7,210 bases of DNA from an uncultured Lachnospiraceae bacterium (GCA_934343915.1 CAKRIL010000063.1:1-7210); one strand, 5' to 3'. Shown: positions 1 to 5,791, numbered from the stretch's first letter. Numbers and translations: made by a program. The notes: generated by a model from the letters alone, not told the origin.

Positions 1-632
1 TGTGGTCCGTCAAGGATCATCTGATCACCTGTGTAAGCATGAACTGTTGTCATGATACCGGACTGGATTGGAGCGAAATCGTTAAGAGCCTTAGCCATAG
101 GAGCTAAGCAGTTAGTTGTACATGAAGCAGCGGAGATAATAGTATCATCCTTAGTAAGTGTGTTGTGGTTTACATTGTAAACGATTGTAGGAAGGTCATT
201 TCCGGCTGGAGCTGAAATAACAACCTTCTTAGCACCTGCTGTGATATGAGCCTGTGCCTTAGCCTTGGATGTATAGAAACCTGTACACTCAAGAACAACA
301 TCTACATCAAGCTCGCCCCATGGAAGCTTAGAAGCATCCGGCTGAGCGTAGATTGTGATTTCCTTACCATCAACTGTGATAGAACCAGGAACAACAACAG
401 TCTTGCCATCCTCACCCTTAACGGAATCCTTGAATGTTACTGTGTGCTTGTTCTCGCCAACACGGCCTAAGAAGCTGCCCTGTGCTGTATCATACTTTAA
501 TAAGTGTGCTAACATCTCCGGGCTTGTTAAGTCGTTGATAGCAACTACTTCATAACCCTCTGCATCAAACATCTGTCTGAATGCAAGACGACCGATACGA
601 CCAAATCCATTAATCGCAACTTTAACTGACAT
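1..632 (-). CDS. gap: Glyceraldehyde-3-phosphate dehydrogenase, type I (C-terminal part outside window)
   Basis: This cytosolic glycolytic enzyme oxidises and phosphorylates glyceraldehyde-3-phosphate to 1,3-bisphosphoglycerate with NAD+. The minus-strand translation begins MSVKVAINGFGRIGRLAF, the Rossmann NAD-binding signature with GFGRIG at residues 9-14. It continues through AINDL (31-35) and ECTGFY (115-120) to the catalytic motif ASCTTNCLAP, with nucleophile Cys at residue 171, then HAYTGDQ. About 210 codons are present and the gene runs off the left edge, so the rest of the catalytic domain is not seen. The ATG at 632 is supported by AGGAGG at 641-646, 8 nt upstream. The catalytic Cys lies about 20 residues later than in typical bacterial GAPDH (near 150), because of extra residues around 66-85. 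The gene has its own promoter and no operon partner in view. The identification is secure; only the paralogue (glycolytic or gluconeogenic) is open. Confidence 0.97.
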   Translation of the reverse strand, partial: MSVKVAINGFGRIGRLAFRQMFDAEGYEVVAINDLTSPEMLAHLLKYDTAQGSFLGRVGENKHTVTFKDSVKGEDGKTVVVPGSITVDGKEITIYAQPDASKLPWGELDVDVVLECTGFYTSKAKAQAHITAGAKKVVISAPAGNDLPTIVYNVNHNTLTKDDTIISAASCTTNCLAPMAKALNDFAPIQSGIMTTVHAYTGDQMILDGP

Positions 633-691
633 TTTAAAATCCTCCTAAAATGTATAATATTGATTGTTAATAATAAATCAATCTTGCCTAT

Positions 692-720
692 ATTCTACCT
701 AATTCATATCAAAATATCAA
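692..720 (-). promoter_or_regulatory. Predicted sigma-A promoter of gap
   Basis: Read on the minus strand, TTGATA (720-715) is followed by a 17-nt spacer and TAGAAT (697-692), a good match to the housekeeping consensus. The start would fall near 685, giving a leader of about 50 nt. That leader contains a weak AT-rich dyad: 7-bp arms ATTGATT at 659-665 and AATCAAT at 676-682, on the plus strand. Confidence 0.65.
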
Positions 721-813
721 GTCTTATTTATAAAAGAATTAATAAATTTCTGTTCATATTTAAAATTATGAAATATAAACGATACATTCACGGCAATTTA
801 CCATATTTTTTTC

Positions 814-840
814 AAAAACATCATGAGCAGAGGGCTCATG
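814..840 (-). terminator. Intrinsic terminator-like hairpin, minus strand
   Basis: A 7-bp perfect stem (CATGAGC at 840-834 in plus coordinates, read on minus; partner 828-822) with loop CCTCT is followed after 3 nt by five T residues on the minus strand. It would end the predicted small RNA. The stem is short but half GC. Confidence 0.45.
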
Positions 841-905
841 CCTGTTTACCCATCTAATAGACATAGTGCTCTGTCTGCAAGCAGCCATGCACTATATCTA
901 TTGAT
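814..905 (-). ncRNA. Predicted structured small RNA (or attenuated long leader of gap)
   Basis: On the minus strand a TATAAT box (917-912) predicts a start near 905. The first 56 nt then fold into one long imperfect hairpin: arms 907-889 and 869-850 pair over about 19 bp, with one bulge and one G-U. The apical loop carries a small stem, CTG-CTTG-CAG, of the stable CUUG tetraloop type. A spacer of 9 nt follows, then a second hairpin with arms CATGAGC/GCTCATG (840-834 and 828-822) and a run of five T (818-814), as in an intrinsic terminator. No long reading frame is present. I do not recognise the fold as a named riboswitch or sRNA. Because gap lies downstream on the same strand, the element could instead be a terminator-controlled leader. 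The separate gap promoter beyond the terminator makes a stand-alone RNA the more likely reading. Confidence 0.45.
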
Positions 906-911
906 GGATTT

Positions 912-941
912 ATTATATCCATATATTTCATATTCTGTAAG
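912..941 (-). promoter_or_regulatory. Predicted promoter for the minus-strand small RNA
   Basis: On the minus strand there is a perfect TATAAT at 917-912. CTTACA (941-936) sits 18 nt upstream and matches four of six -35 positions. The predicted start near 905 coincides with the base of the long stem-loop. The -35 is mediocre and the region is AT-rich, so a chance TATAAT is possible. Confidence 0.4.
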
Positions 942-951
942 CGTCCTCCTA

Positions 952-980
952 TTGAGTAATTGTTACAAAATTGTTACAAT
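952..980 (+). promoter_or_regulatory. Predicted sigma-A promoter of the Cys-peptide micro-gene
   Basis: TTGAGT (952-957), a spacer of exactly 17 nt and TACAAT (975-980) predict a start near 987 and a leader of about 40 nt before the peptide ATG at 1028. The spacer and -10 are covered almost completely by two tandem copies of an 11-bp repeat, which suggests control by a DNA-binding protein. Confidence 0.55.
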
Positions 981-981
981 T
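958..981. repeat. Tandem 11-bp direct repeat overlapping a promoter (candidate operator)
   Basis: AATTGTTACAA occurs twice in perfect tandem, at 958-968 and 969-979. The second copy extends to AATTGTTACAATT (969-981), which is a dyad around its central T. The 11-bp period puts both copies on the same face of the helix. They fill the spacer and -10 of the micro-gene promoter and lie close to the divergent small-RNA promoter. An operator role is inferred from position. Confidence 0.5.
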
Positions 982-1027
982 CATTTGTGCTTAGCTAAGG
1001 ACAAATAAATAAAGGAGGTCTTAAGAT

Positions 1028-1099
1028 ATGTGTTTCAATTTTAATGGCTGTACTGAACTTTTCAATGCAATTTGCAGATTATTCGGCTTTGGCTGCTAA
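1028..1099 (+). CDS. Putative 23-residue four-cysteine peptide
   Basis: This tiny reading frame runs from the ATG at 1028 to TAA at 1097-1099. It is preceded by an essentially perfect Shine-Dalgarno, AAAGGAGG (1011-1018), 9 nt from the start. That is stronger evidence for translation than most genes here have. The peptide has Cys at 2, 8, 16 and 23 (spacings of 5, 7 and 6 residues, the last at the C-terminus) and five Phe. Only one acidic (E10) and one basic (R17) residue are present. It starts MCFNFNGC and ends in RLFGFGC. No signal peptide is visible, and it is too short for a classical membrane anchor, though the second half is hydrophobic. It is the only gene between a fitting sigma-A promoter (952-980) and a terminator-like palindrome (1134-1159), so it appears to be its own transcription unit. 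I do not recognise the family. Metal or redox binding, a disulphide- or thioether-crosslinked signal or antimicrobial peptide, or a membrane-acting peptide are all possible. A leader peptide for the next gene is less likely, since that gene has its own promoter. Confidence 0.6.
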   Translation: MCFNFNGCTELFNAICRLFGFGC

Positions 1100-1133
1100 T
1101 TAGTCTGTGACCAATAGACAGGGTGTATGCTTC

Positions 1134-1160
1134 AAATACAGGGTGTACACCCTGTATTTT
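1134..1160 (+). terminator. 26-bp perfect palindrome, likely terminator of the micro-gene
   Basis: AAATACAGGGTGT (1134-1146) is followed directly by its exact reverse complement (1147-1159), then one more T and a T-rich stretch. As RNA this gives a stem of about 11 bp with a small loop and a U-rich 3' side, 34 nt after the peptide stop. Ten bases of the left arm (ACAGGGTGTA) also occur upstream at 1119-1128, so an alternative pairing exists. The perfect symmetry also makes it a possible protein-binding site just upstream of the next promoter. Confidence 0.6.
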
Positions 1161-1162
1161 GT

Positions 1163-1190
1163 TTGACATTTTATAAATGTGTTTTATACT
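1163..1190 (+). promoter_or_regulatory. Predicted sigma-A promoter of the histidinol-phosphatase gene
   Basis: There is a consensus TTGACA (1163-1168), a 16-nt spacer and TATACT (1185-1190). The predicted start is near 1197, so the leader is only about 20 nt and includes the ribosome-binding site GGAGGG at 1209-1214. It starts immediately after the palindromic terminator, so the two units are transcribed separately. Confidence 0.7.
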
Positions 1191-1219
1191 TATTTTAAAA
1201 TCAATCATGGAGGGACTCT

Positions 1220-2044
1220 ATGATAAAAAACAATTTGTGTGACTATCATATACATACACGTTATTCCTCCGACTCCTCGGAAGCGCCAGAAAATATAATA
1301 AATCATGCGATAAGTCTTGGTCTTGATGAAATCTGCTTTACAGACCATATGGATCTTGACTATCCTTTCACCACGGAATATGAAAATCCGGCATTTGTGT
1401 TCGATACAATTTCCTATTATAAGGAGCTGTCAATGCTGCGAGAAAAATATGCCTCCAAAATCAAGGTCAAAATCGGTGTCGAGCTCGGACTTATACCGTA
1501 CCTCAAGGATAGGAATAAGGTGATTGCCGATTCAGTCCCATTCGACTTCATAATAGGTTCAACACATCAGATTAACGGAAAAGACCCTTATTATCCTGAA
1601 TTTTGGGCGGGAAGAGAATGTGAGGATGTGGTTAATGAATACTTTCTTCTTACCTATGACAATGTAAAGGCCTATACCGATTATGACGTATACGGCCATC
1701 TTGACTACATAACACGCTATGCTCCCGACAAGAATTATCATTTTGAGTATATGCACCACTTTGACATAATCGACAACATTTTAAAGGAAATAATAAGCTC
1801 CGGCCACGGTATTGAAATTAACACCTCACCTTTGTACAAGGGACTTCAAAAGACGAACCCATGTGCTGAGATAGTAAAAAGATATCATGAGCTCGGCGGC
1901 GAGATTATCACGCTCGGTTCGGATGCTCATACTGCCGTGAACGTCGGCGGACATTTTGACACTGCAAAAGAAATCCTTTTATCCTGTGGTTTTAAGTATT
2001 ATTCCGTGTTCACCGAAAGAAAAATGGAGATGAGAAGCATATAG
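1220..2044 (+). CDS. hisJ: Histidinol-phosphatase, HisJ-type PHP-domain family
   Basis: The 274-residue cytosolic PHP-superfamily metallophosphatase most resembles the HisJ family. That family removes phosphate from L-histidinol phosphate, the penultimate stage of histidine synthesis. The metal-binding PHP motifs are all visible: HIH (His10, His12), FTDHMD (Asp42, His43), VELG (Glu88), GSTHQI (His116), YGHLDYITRY (His160) and GSDAHT (Asp235, His237). The length is normal for the family (about 265-280). The ATG at 1220 has GGAGGG 5 nt upstream and a strong promoter at 1163-1190. No other his genes are in view, as is common for this enzyme in Firmicutes, so the substrate rests on family similarity; another phosphoester cannot be excluded. 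The last codons (from about 2026) also encode the hairpin that terminates the convergent mnmA gene. Confidence 0.88.
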   Translation: MIKNNLCDYHIHTRYSSDSSEAPENIINHAISLGLDEICFTDHMDLDYPFTTEYENPAFVFDTISYYKELSMLREKYASKIKVKIGVELGLIPYLKDRNKVIADSVPFDFIIGSTHQINGKDPYYPEFWAGRECEDVVNEYFLLTYDNVKAYTDYDVYGHLDYITRYAPDKNYHFEYMHHFDIIDNILKEIISSGHGIEINTSPLYKGLQKTNPCAEIVKRYHELGGEIITLGSDAHTAVNVGGHFDTAKEILLSCGFKYYSVFTERKMEMRSI

Positions 2045-2056
2045 CTTCCCATCTCC
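2016..2056 (-). terminator. Intrinsic terminator of mnmA, overlapping the hisJ-type gene end
   Basis: Arms GGAGATG-A-GAAGC (2026-2038) and GCTTC-C-CATCTCC (2044-2056) pair over 12 bp with one mismatch and a 5-nt loop. On the minus strand the hairpin is followed by ATTTTTCTTT (2025-2016), a proper T-tract. On the plus strand no T-tract follows, so the element points at mnmA. It begins 15 nt after the mnmA stop and uses the last six codons and the stop of the opposing gene. Confidence 0.75.
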
Positions 2057-2070
2057 GCATTAATCCGCAT

Positions 2071-3144
2071 CTATTCTGCTTTTCCCTGAATTGTCCCTCC
2101 GCCAAGCACATAACCATCGGCATACAGCACAACCGCCTGTCCCGGTGTTATAGCTCTCTGAGGTGTCTCAAAGTCCACTCTTATCCTTCCGTCGCCAAGC
2201 TCTGTCACATGACATGGAGCGCCCTTATGTGCATAGCGTATTTTGCCGATGCAGTCCACATTATGAAGGCTCTCAGCTCCCATATAATTTACATCATCTG
2301 CAATAAGACTCTTACAGAAAATATCCTCATTTTCCCCTATAACCACTTCATTTGTCTCAGGTCTTATCCCGGACACGAATACATGATGTCCCATGGCTAG
2401 TCCGAGTCCCCTCCTCTGTCCTATGGTATAATGAGTTATTCCCTTATGAGTTCCAAGCACATTGCCATACTTATCGACAAATTTTCCCTCCGGCACCTTA
2501 ATTCCGGTAGCCTTCTCAATGTATGCCGCATGATCATTGTCAGGTATGAAGCATATCTCCTGACTGTCCGGCTTGTCAGCCACCAAAAGACCTATCTCAG
2601 AGGCAATCTGTCTAATCTGCGGCTTGGTGTAATCCCCGCAAGGCATAAGCGTGTGTGCAAGCTGCTCCTGCGTGAGATTATACAGTGCATACGACTGGTC
2701 CTTAGCGTCCGTCACTGATGCCGATATTGCATATCTCCCGCCCGGAAGCCTGATTATCCTCGCATAATGTCCCGTAGCCACATAATCCGCTCCTATTGAA
2801 CGCGCTCTGTTAAGAAGTGCCTCCCACTTAATATATCTGTTGCATGCATTACATGGATTAGGTGTCCTCCCCGCAAGATATTCTCTATTAAAATAGTCTA
2901 TTACTTTTTCTTTAAATTCATCTCTGAAATTCATGACATAATGCGGTATTCCTATCCTTGCAGCTACACGCTTGGCATCTCCGACAGCTGATATTCCGCA
3001 GCATGAATCTGTCTCCGATTCATTGTCATCCTGCCATATCTGCATGGTCACTCCCACCACATTGTATCCCTGCTGCTTCAAAAGATATGCCGTGACCGAT
3101 GAATCCACGCCTCCGGACATACCTACAACTACTGTTTCAGGCAT
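2071..3144 (-). CDS. mnmA: tRNA-specific 2-thiouridylase MnmA
   Basis: This cytosolic enzyme installs the 2-thio group on U34 of the Lys, Glu and Gln tRNAs, using ATP to adenylate the base and a persulfide sulfur donor. The 357 residues are full length for the family. Visible landmarks are the PP-loop SGGVDSS (10-16), NPCNACNRYIKW (96-107) with the presumed nucleophile Cys101, GHYARI (125-130), the LYNL region (154-157), DSQEICFI (193-200) with the second catalytic Cys198, and GQRRGLG in the central domain. The C-terminal beta-barrel ends in GGGTIQ. The ATG at 3144 has AGGGAGA (3160-3154) 9 nt upstream. The gene stands alone: it is divergent from the flippase gene, convergent with the phosphatase gene, and has a terminator directly downstream. 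Its usual sulfurtransferase partners (IscS or NifU type) are not in the window. Confidence 0.97.
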   Translation of the reverse strand: MPETVVVGMSGGVDSSVTAYLLKQQGYNVVGVTMQIWQDDNESETDSCCGISAVGDAKRVAARIGIPHYVMNFRDEFKEKVIDYFNREYLAGRTPNPCNACNRYIKWEALLNRARSIGADYVATGHYARIIRLPGGRYAISASVTDAKDQSYALYNLTQEQLAHTLMPCGDYTKPQIRQIASEIGLLVADKPDSQEICFIPDNDHAAYIEKATGIKVPEGKFVDKYGNVLGTHKGITHYTIGQRRGLGLAMGHHVFVSGIRPETNEVVIGENEDIFCKSLIADDVNYMGAESLHNVDCIGKIRYAHKGAPCHVTELGDGRIRVDFETPQRAITPGQAVVLYADGYVLGGGTIQGKAE

Positions 3145-3172
3145 ATATTAAAATCTCCCTTAATTTTCAAAT

Positions 3173-3178
3173 ATTATA
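3173..3178 (-). promoter_or_regulatory. Candidate -10 element of mnmA
   Basis: TATAAT on the minus strand lies about 29 nt before the mnmA start codon. No convincing -35 is found 16-18 nt upstream (GGTAAT at 3201-3196 is the best at 17 nt), so this is a weak call in an AT-rich divergent region. Confidence 0.3.
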
Positions 3179-3250
3179 ATATGAAGCAATAAAATATTAC
3201 CCACGCAATTATTTTACCCTATGAAGTATCTTATTTCAATATTCAATTCC

Positions 3251-3278
3251 TGTATCGGATTATTTCACCTCATACATT
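3251..3278 (+). promoter_or_regulatory. Possible sigma-E-type sporulation promoter before the flippase gene
   Basis: CATACATT (3271-3278) matches the mother-cell sigma-E -10 consensus of Bacillus and Clostridium (CATACANT). A partial -35-like GTATC (3252-3256) lies 14 nt upstream. No good sigma-A promoter is visible in front of this gene. Bacillus subtilis spoVB is a known sigma-E gene, which makes the match more plausible, but the evidence is one short motif. Confidence 0.3.
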
Positions 3279-3317
3279 TTACATTGATGGAATAGAATGG
3301 TAAAAACAACTCCACAT

Positions 3318-3321
3318 GGAG
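3318..3321 (+). promoter_or_regulatory. Ribosome-binding site deciding the flippase start
   Basis: GGAG lies 5 nt upstream of the ATG at 3327. An upstream in-frame ATG at 3297 has no comparable site, so 3327 is preferred. Confidence 0.55.
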
Positions 3322-3326
3322 AAAAA

Positions 3327-4856
3327 ATGTCCGCAAAAACAATAGTAAAGGGAACCGTAATCTTTGCCGTGTCAGGCATACTCTGCCGAATCATGGGCTT
3401 CATATTCCGCATATATATATCACGAATCATGCCTGCCAGCCAAATCGGGCTGTACCAGATGGTGCTTCCGATATGCGTACTCGGTCAGGCTGCCGCCGTC
3501 GGAGGCTTGTCCACAGCCGTGACAAAATATACTGCCGCGTATTTTGCCCAAAATAAAAAAGACAAAGGTTACATAAATTTCCTTGCCACGCTGCTCAGCA
3601 GCACCGCCATATCAGTCATCATCGCTCTCATAATCGGCAAGAATGCTGATTTTATCTCAAAAATATTTTTAAGCAGCAACCTGTGCGGAAGTCTGCTTAT
3701 AATAACTGCATATTCCCTTCCTTTTGCCTGTATTCACTCTGTAATATCAAGCTATTTTATCGGTCTTGAGCTGCATATCCTGCCAGCCGCGGCACAGGTA
3801 ATCGAGCAGGTGCTGCGAATAACCTGTGTGTTCACCTTTGCCGGAATTGCCGAACAGAACGGAAGCACTCCCGATGCCTCCACTGCCCTGTACGGAATAC
3901 TTGCCGGCGAAACAGCATCATCCGTGTTCTGCTTTGCGGCGGTTATTCTTCTTAAGAACAAGTATAAGACAGAGCCAACCGCTCTCATGCGAACCCCTCT
4001 GTATTACATGAGCGAGGGAATTCTTCAGCTTGCGGTAAACTATCGTCTGGCACTTCCGATTACTGCCAACCGTGTATGTCTGCACCTTATTCAGAGCTTT
4101 GAAGCCGTCCTTCTTCCGATGATGCTCATGACCTGCGGACAGACGAGTGAAGAAGCACTGACCACCTACGGGGTGCTCACGGGAATGACCATGCCCCTTG
4201 TGCTTTTTCCCGCAACCTTCACCAATGCCATGTCTCAGGCACTCCTTCCCGACATATCAAAGTCATGGCAGACAGGCAACCTGACACGTCTTAACAAAAG
4301 CATGAGCTTAGCCCTGATGCTCGCATGCAACTTAGGCATTATGTGTATTCCCGGATTTTTATTCTACGGAGCAGGCTTTGGCGGAATAATATTTGATAAT
4401 AATGAGGTTATCTCTCAGGTTCGTCTGATGAGCCTGATATGTCCCGTTGTATTTTTGTCAACACCGTTATCAAGTGCATTAAACGCCATCGGCAGGACGG
4501 GAACAGTATTCATATCAAGCCTGATTGCTCATCTTATCAACCTCGCGCTTGTCGTATTCATCATTCCACGCACGGGAATAAGCGGTTACTGTTACGGGCT
4601 CATCATAAGCCACCTTTTTGTATGCCTTTACATGATGCTGGTTCTGAAAAAAATAACCGGATGCAGCTACTCTGTAAAAACACTTGCAGCCGCCCCGGTT
4701 ATACGTTCCATAATATGCTTTTTTTCAACAATTCCTGTATATACAACACTCCACCGTGCGGGAAATCTCTCGGAAACTCTGTGTCTCCTAATTGGCGGGG
4801 GTTCATATATACTTGCCTGTATTGTATCTTATATATTCATTCACGAAATGGAATAA
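3327..4856 (+). CDS. SpoVB-like lipid/polysaccharide flippase (MOP superfamily, MurJ/Wzx type)
   Basis: This polytopic inner-membrane protein of 509 residues from the preferred ATG at 3327 (519 from an upstream ATG at 3297) has the pattern of 12-14 hydrophobic helices typical of the family. Clear spans lie at about 10-30, 44-62, 86-104, 120-142, 160-175, 190-210, 286-300, 326-348, 366-384, 394-414, 418-440, 457-473 and 485-505. The start MSAKTIVKGT and the motifs GFIFRIYIS (24-32), GLYQMVLPI (41-49), LPDISKSW (307-314) and ALNAIGR (384-390) are characteristic of the SpoVB/YtgP branch. That branch is thought to move lipid-linked cell-wall or spore-cortex precursors across the membrane. The length fits SpoVB (about 520). 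It is alone in its unit, with a possible sigma-E promoter upstream and a convergent gene 41 bp downstream. Lachnospiraceae carry several paralogues, so peptidoglycan, exopolysaccharide or spore roles cannot be separated here. Confidence 0.85.
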   Translation: MSAKTIVKGTVIFAVSGILCRIMGFIFRIYISRIMPASQIGLYQMVLPICVLGQAAAVGGLSTAVTKYTAAYFAQNKKDKGYINFLATLLSSTAISVIIALIIGKNADFISKIFLSSNLCGSLLIITAYSLPFACIHSVISSYFIGLELHILPAAAQVIEQVLRITCVFTFAGIAEQNGSTPDASTALYGILAGETASSVFCFAAVILLKNKYKTEPTALMRTPLYYMSEGILQLAVNYRLALPITANRVCLHLIQSFEAVLLPMMLMTCGQTSEEALTTYGVLTGMTMPLVLFPATFTNAMSQALLPDISKSWQTGNLTRLNKSMSLALMLACNLGIMCIPGFLFYGAGFGGIIFDNNEVISQVRLMSLICPVVFLSTPLSSALNAIGRTGTVFISSLIAHLINLALVVFIIPRTGISGYCYGLIISHLFVCLYMMLVLKKITGCSYSVKTLAAAPVIRSIICFFSTIPVYTTLHRAGNLSETLCLLIGGGSYILACIVSYIFIHEME

Positions 4857-4897
4857 TGCACTCAGCACGTCATCAGTCCACACCATGTACAGCCATG

Positions 4898-5791
4898 CTA
4901 TTTTACGGTGTTTACAAGCGTTCCGATTCCCTCAATGATGCATTCCACCGTATCACCCGGCTTCAAAAAGCGCGGCGGCTCAAAGCCCATTCCCACTCCT
5001 GCCGGCGTTCCCATTGATATAACGGTTCCCGCCTTGAGCGTCATCCCCGAAGAAAGCTCGCTTATCACATGAGCAATATCGAATATAAGCAGTTCAGTGT
5101 TGCTGTTCTGTCTAAGCTCACCGTTCACCTTAGACTGTATAGTGAGCTTCGGCGGATATGCTATGCTGTCCGCCGTTGTGATACATGGTCCCATCGGTGT
5201 GAAGCCATCAAGGCTCTTGCCAAAATACCACTGCTTATGTCTTGTCTGCACATTTCTCGCACTCACGTCATTGATAATCGTGTATCCGAATATGTATTCC
5301 GCCGCCTCATCCTCAGGAACATTCTTTGCATCCTTACCTATAATCACAGCGAGCTCACATTCATAATCAAGACTGTCCACAAGGTTCTCATGTGCTTCAA
5401 TAAAGCCCTTATCAGGCACCGCCTCGTTCACTCTCTTCGAGAAGTACACGGCATAAGGTCTTTCCCCTCCGAACGCTTCCTTCTTATATCTTGCCGACTC
5501 AACCGCATGCTCCATATAGTTGATGCCAAGGCATATTATATCCTGCTTCGGTCTCGGAATCGGTGCTGACAGCACCACAGCCTTAATAGGAATTGAACCG
5601 TGTATCTCATCAGGCTCCTTGCGGTTATATATGCCAATAAGCTCCTTCTCCGCCCTTGACATCTTCTCCACTACCTCCTGCATGCTCTCATAAGGCATGC
5701 CGAGCGAGCGCAGCGGATATACCCAAGTCTCATCTTCATTAATAACACCAACACGTTCCTTCTTACCATCAAGATATGTCACAAACTTCAT
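4898..5791 (-). CDS. Fumarylacetoacetate hydrolase (FAH) family protein
   Basis: This is a 297-residue soluble enzyme of the FAH superfamily, whose members are Mg/Mn-dependent hydrolases, decarboxylases or isomerases acting on 2-oxo or acylpyruvate acids. An N-terminal extension of about 80 residues precedes the FAH fold. That fold has GINYMEHAVE (89-98, candidate dyad His95/Glu98), the metal ligands YECELAV (Glu144, Glu146) and NDVSARN (Asp175), WYFGKSLDGFTPMGP (188-202), GTPAGVGMGF (261-270) and IEGIGTLVN (286-294). All key residues are present, so it should be active. The exact substrate (acylpyruvate, oxaloacetate, or a homoprotocatechuate or ureidoglycolate type) cannot be told; no catabolic neighbours exist. 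The start is ATG 5791, with GAGG (5803-5800) 8 nt upstream. An in-frame TTG at 5812 would add 7 residues but has no ribosome-binding site. A sigma-A promoter lies at 5825-5853. Confidence 0.9.
   Translation of the reverse strand: MKFVTYLDGKKERVGVINEDETWVYPLRSLGMPYESMQEVVEKMSRAEKELIGIYNRKEPDEIHGSIPIKAVVLSAPIPRPKQDIICLGINYMEHAVESARYKKEAFGGERPYAVYFSKRVNEAVPDKGFIEAHENLVDSLDYECELAVIIGKDAKNVPEDEAAEYIFGYTIINDVSARNVQTRHKQWYFGKSLDGFTPMGPCITTADSIAYPPKLTIQSKVNGELRQNSNTELLIFDIAHVISELSSGMTLKAGTVISMGTPAGVGMGFEPPRFLKPGDTVECIIEGIGTLVNTVK

Larger units (their letters stand above)
633..1027. other. Gene-poor but signal-rich intergenic region
   Basis: No conventional protein gene is supported here; short frames in the region lack ribosome-binding sites and familiar sequence. 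From left to right it holds the gap leader and promoter (633-720), an AT-rich stretch with nothing recognisable (721-813), a predicted minus-strand small RNA (814-905) with its promoter (912-941), and the promoter, tandem repeat and leader of a plus-strand micro-gene (952-1027). The minus-strand RNA and the plus-strand micro-gene are divergent, with their -35 regions about 10 bp apart. Confidence 0.6.

Noticed and set aside
850..907. MITE or inverted-repeat mobile element instead of an RNA hairpin
   Set aside because: Only 58 bp, no flanking target duplication seen, and a promoter and terminator in register favour an RNA; a repeat search across the genome would settle it.
1028..1159. Cys/Phe-rich leader peptide with attenuator controlling the histidinol-phosphatase gene
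   Set aside because: The downstream gene has its own near-consensus promoter after the hairpin, and the peptide has no His codon, so classical histidine attenuation does not fit.
3297..3326. Upstream ATG for the flippase gene
   Set aside because: It lacks a good Shine-Dalgarno; the ATG at 3327 has GGAG at 5 nt and gives the family-typical N-terminus. Not fully excluded.
4439..5017. 192-codon open frame on the plus strand
   Set aside because: It overlaps the flippase gene end in another frame and the opposing FAH gene; the translation is rich in His, Cys and Arg without domain-like pattern, and no ribosome-binding site precedes it.
5069..5569. 166-codon open frame on the plus strand
   Set aside because: It lies wholly antisense to the FAH gene, whose motifs are complete.
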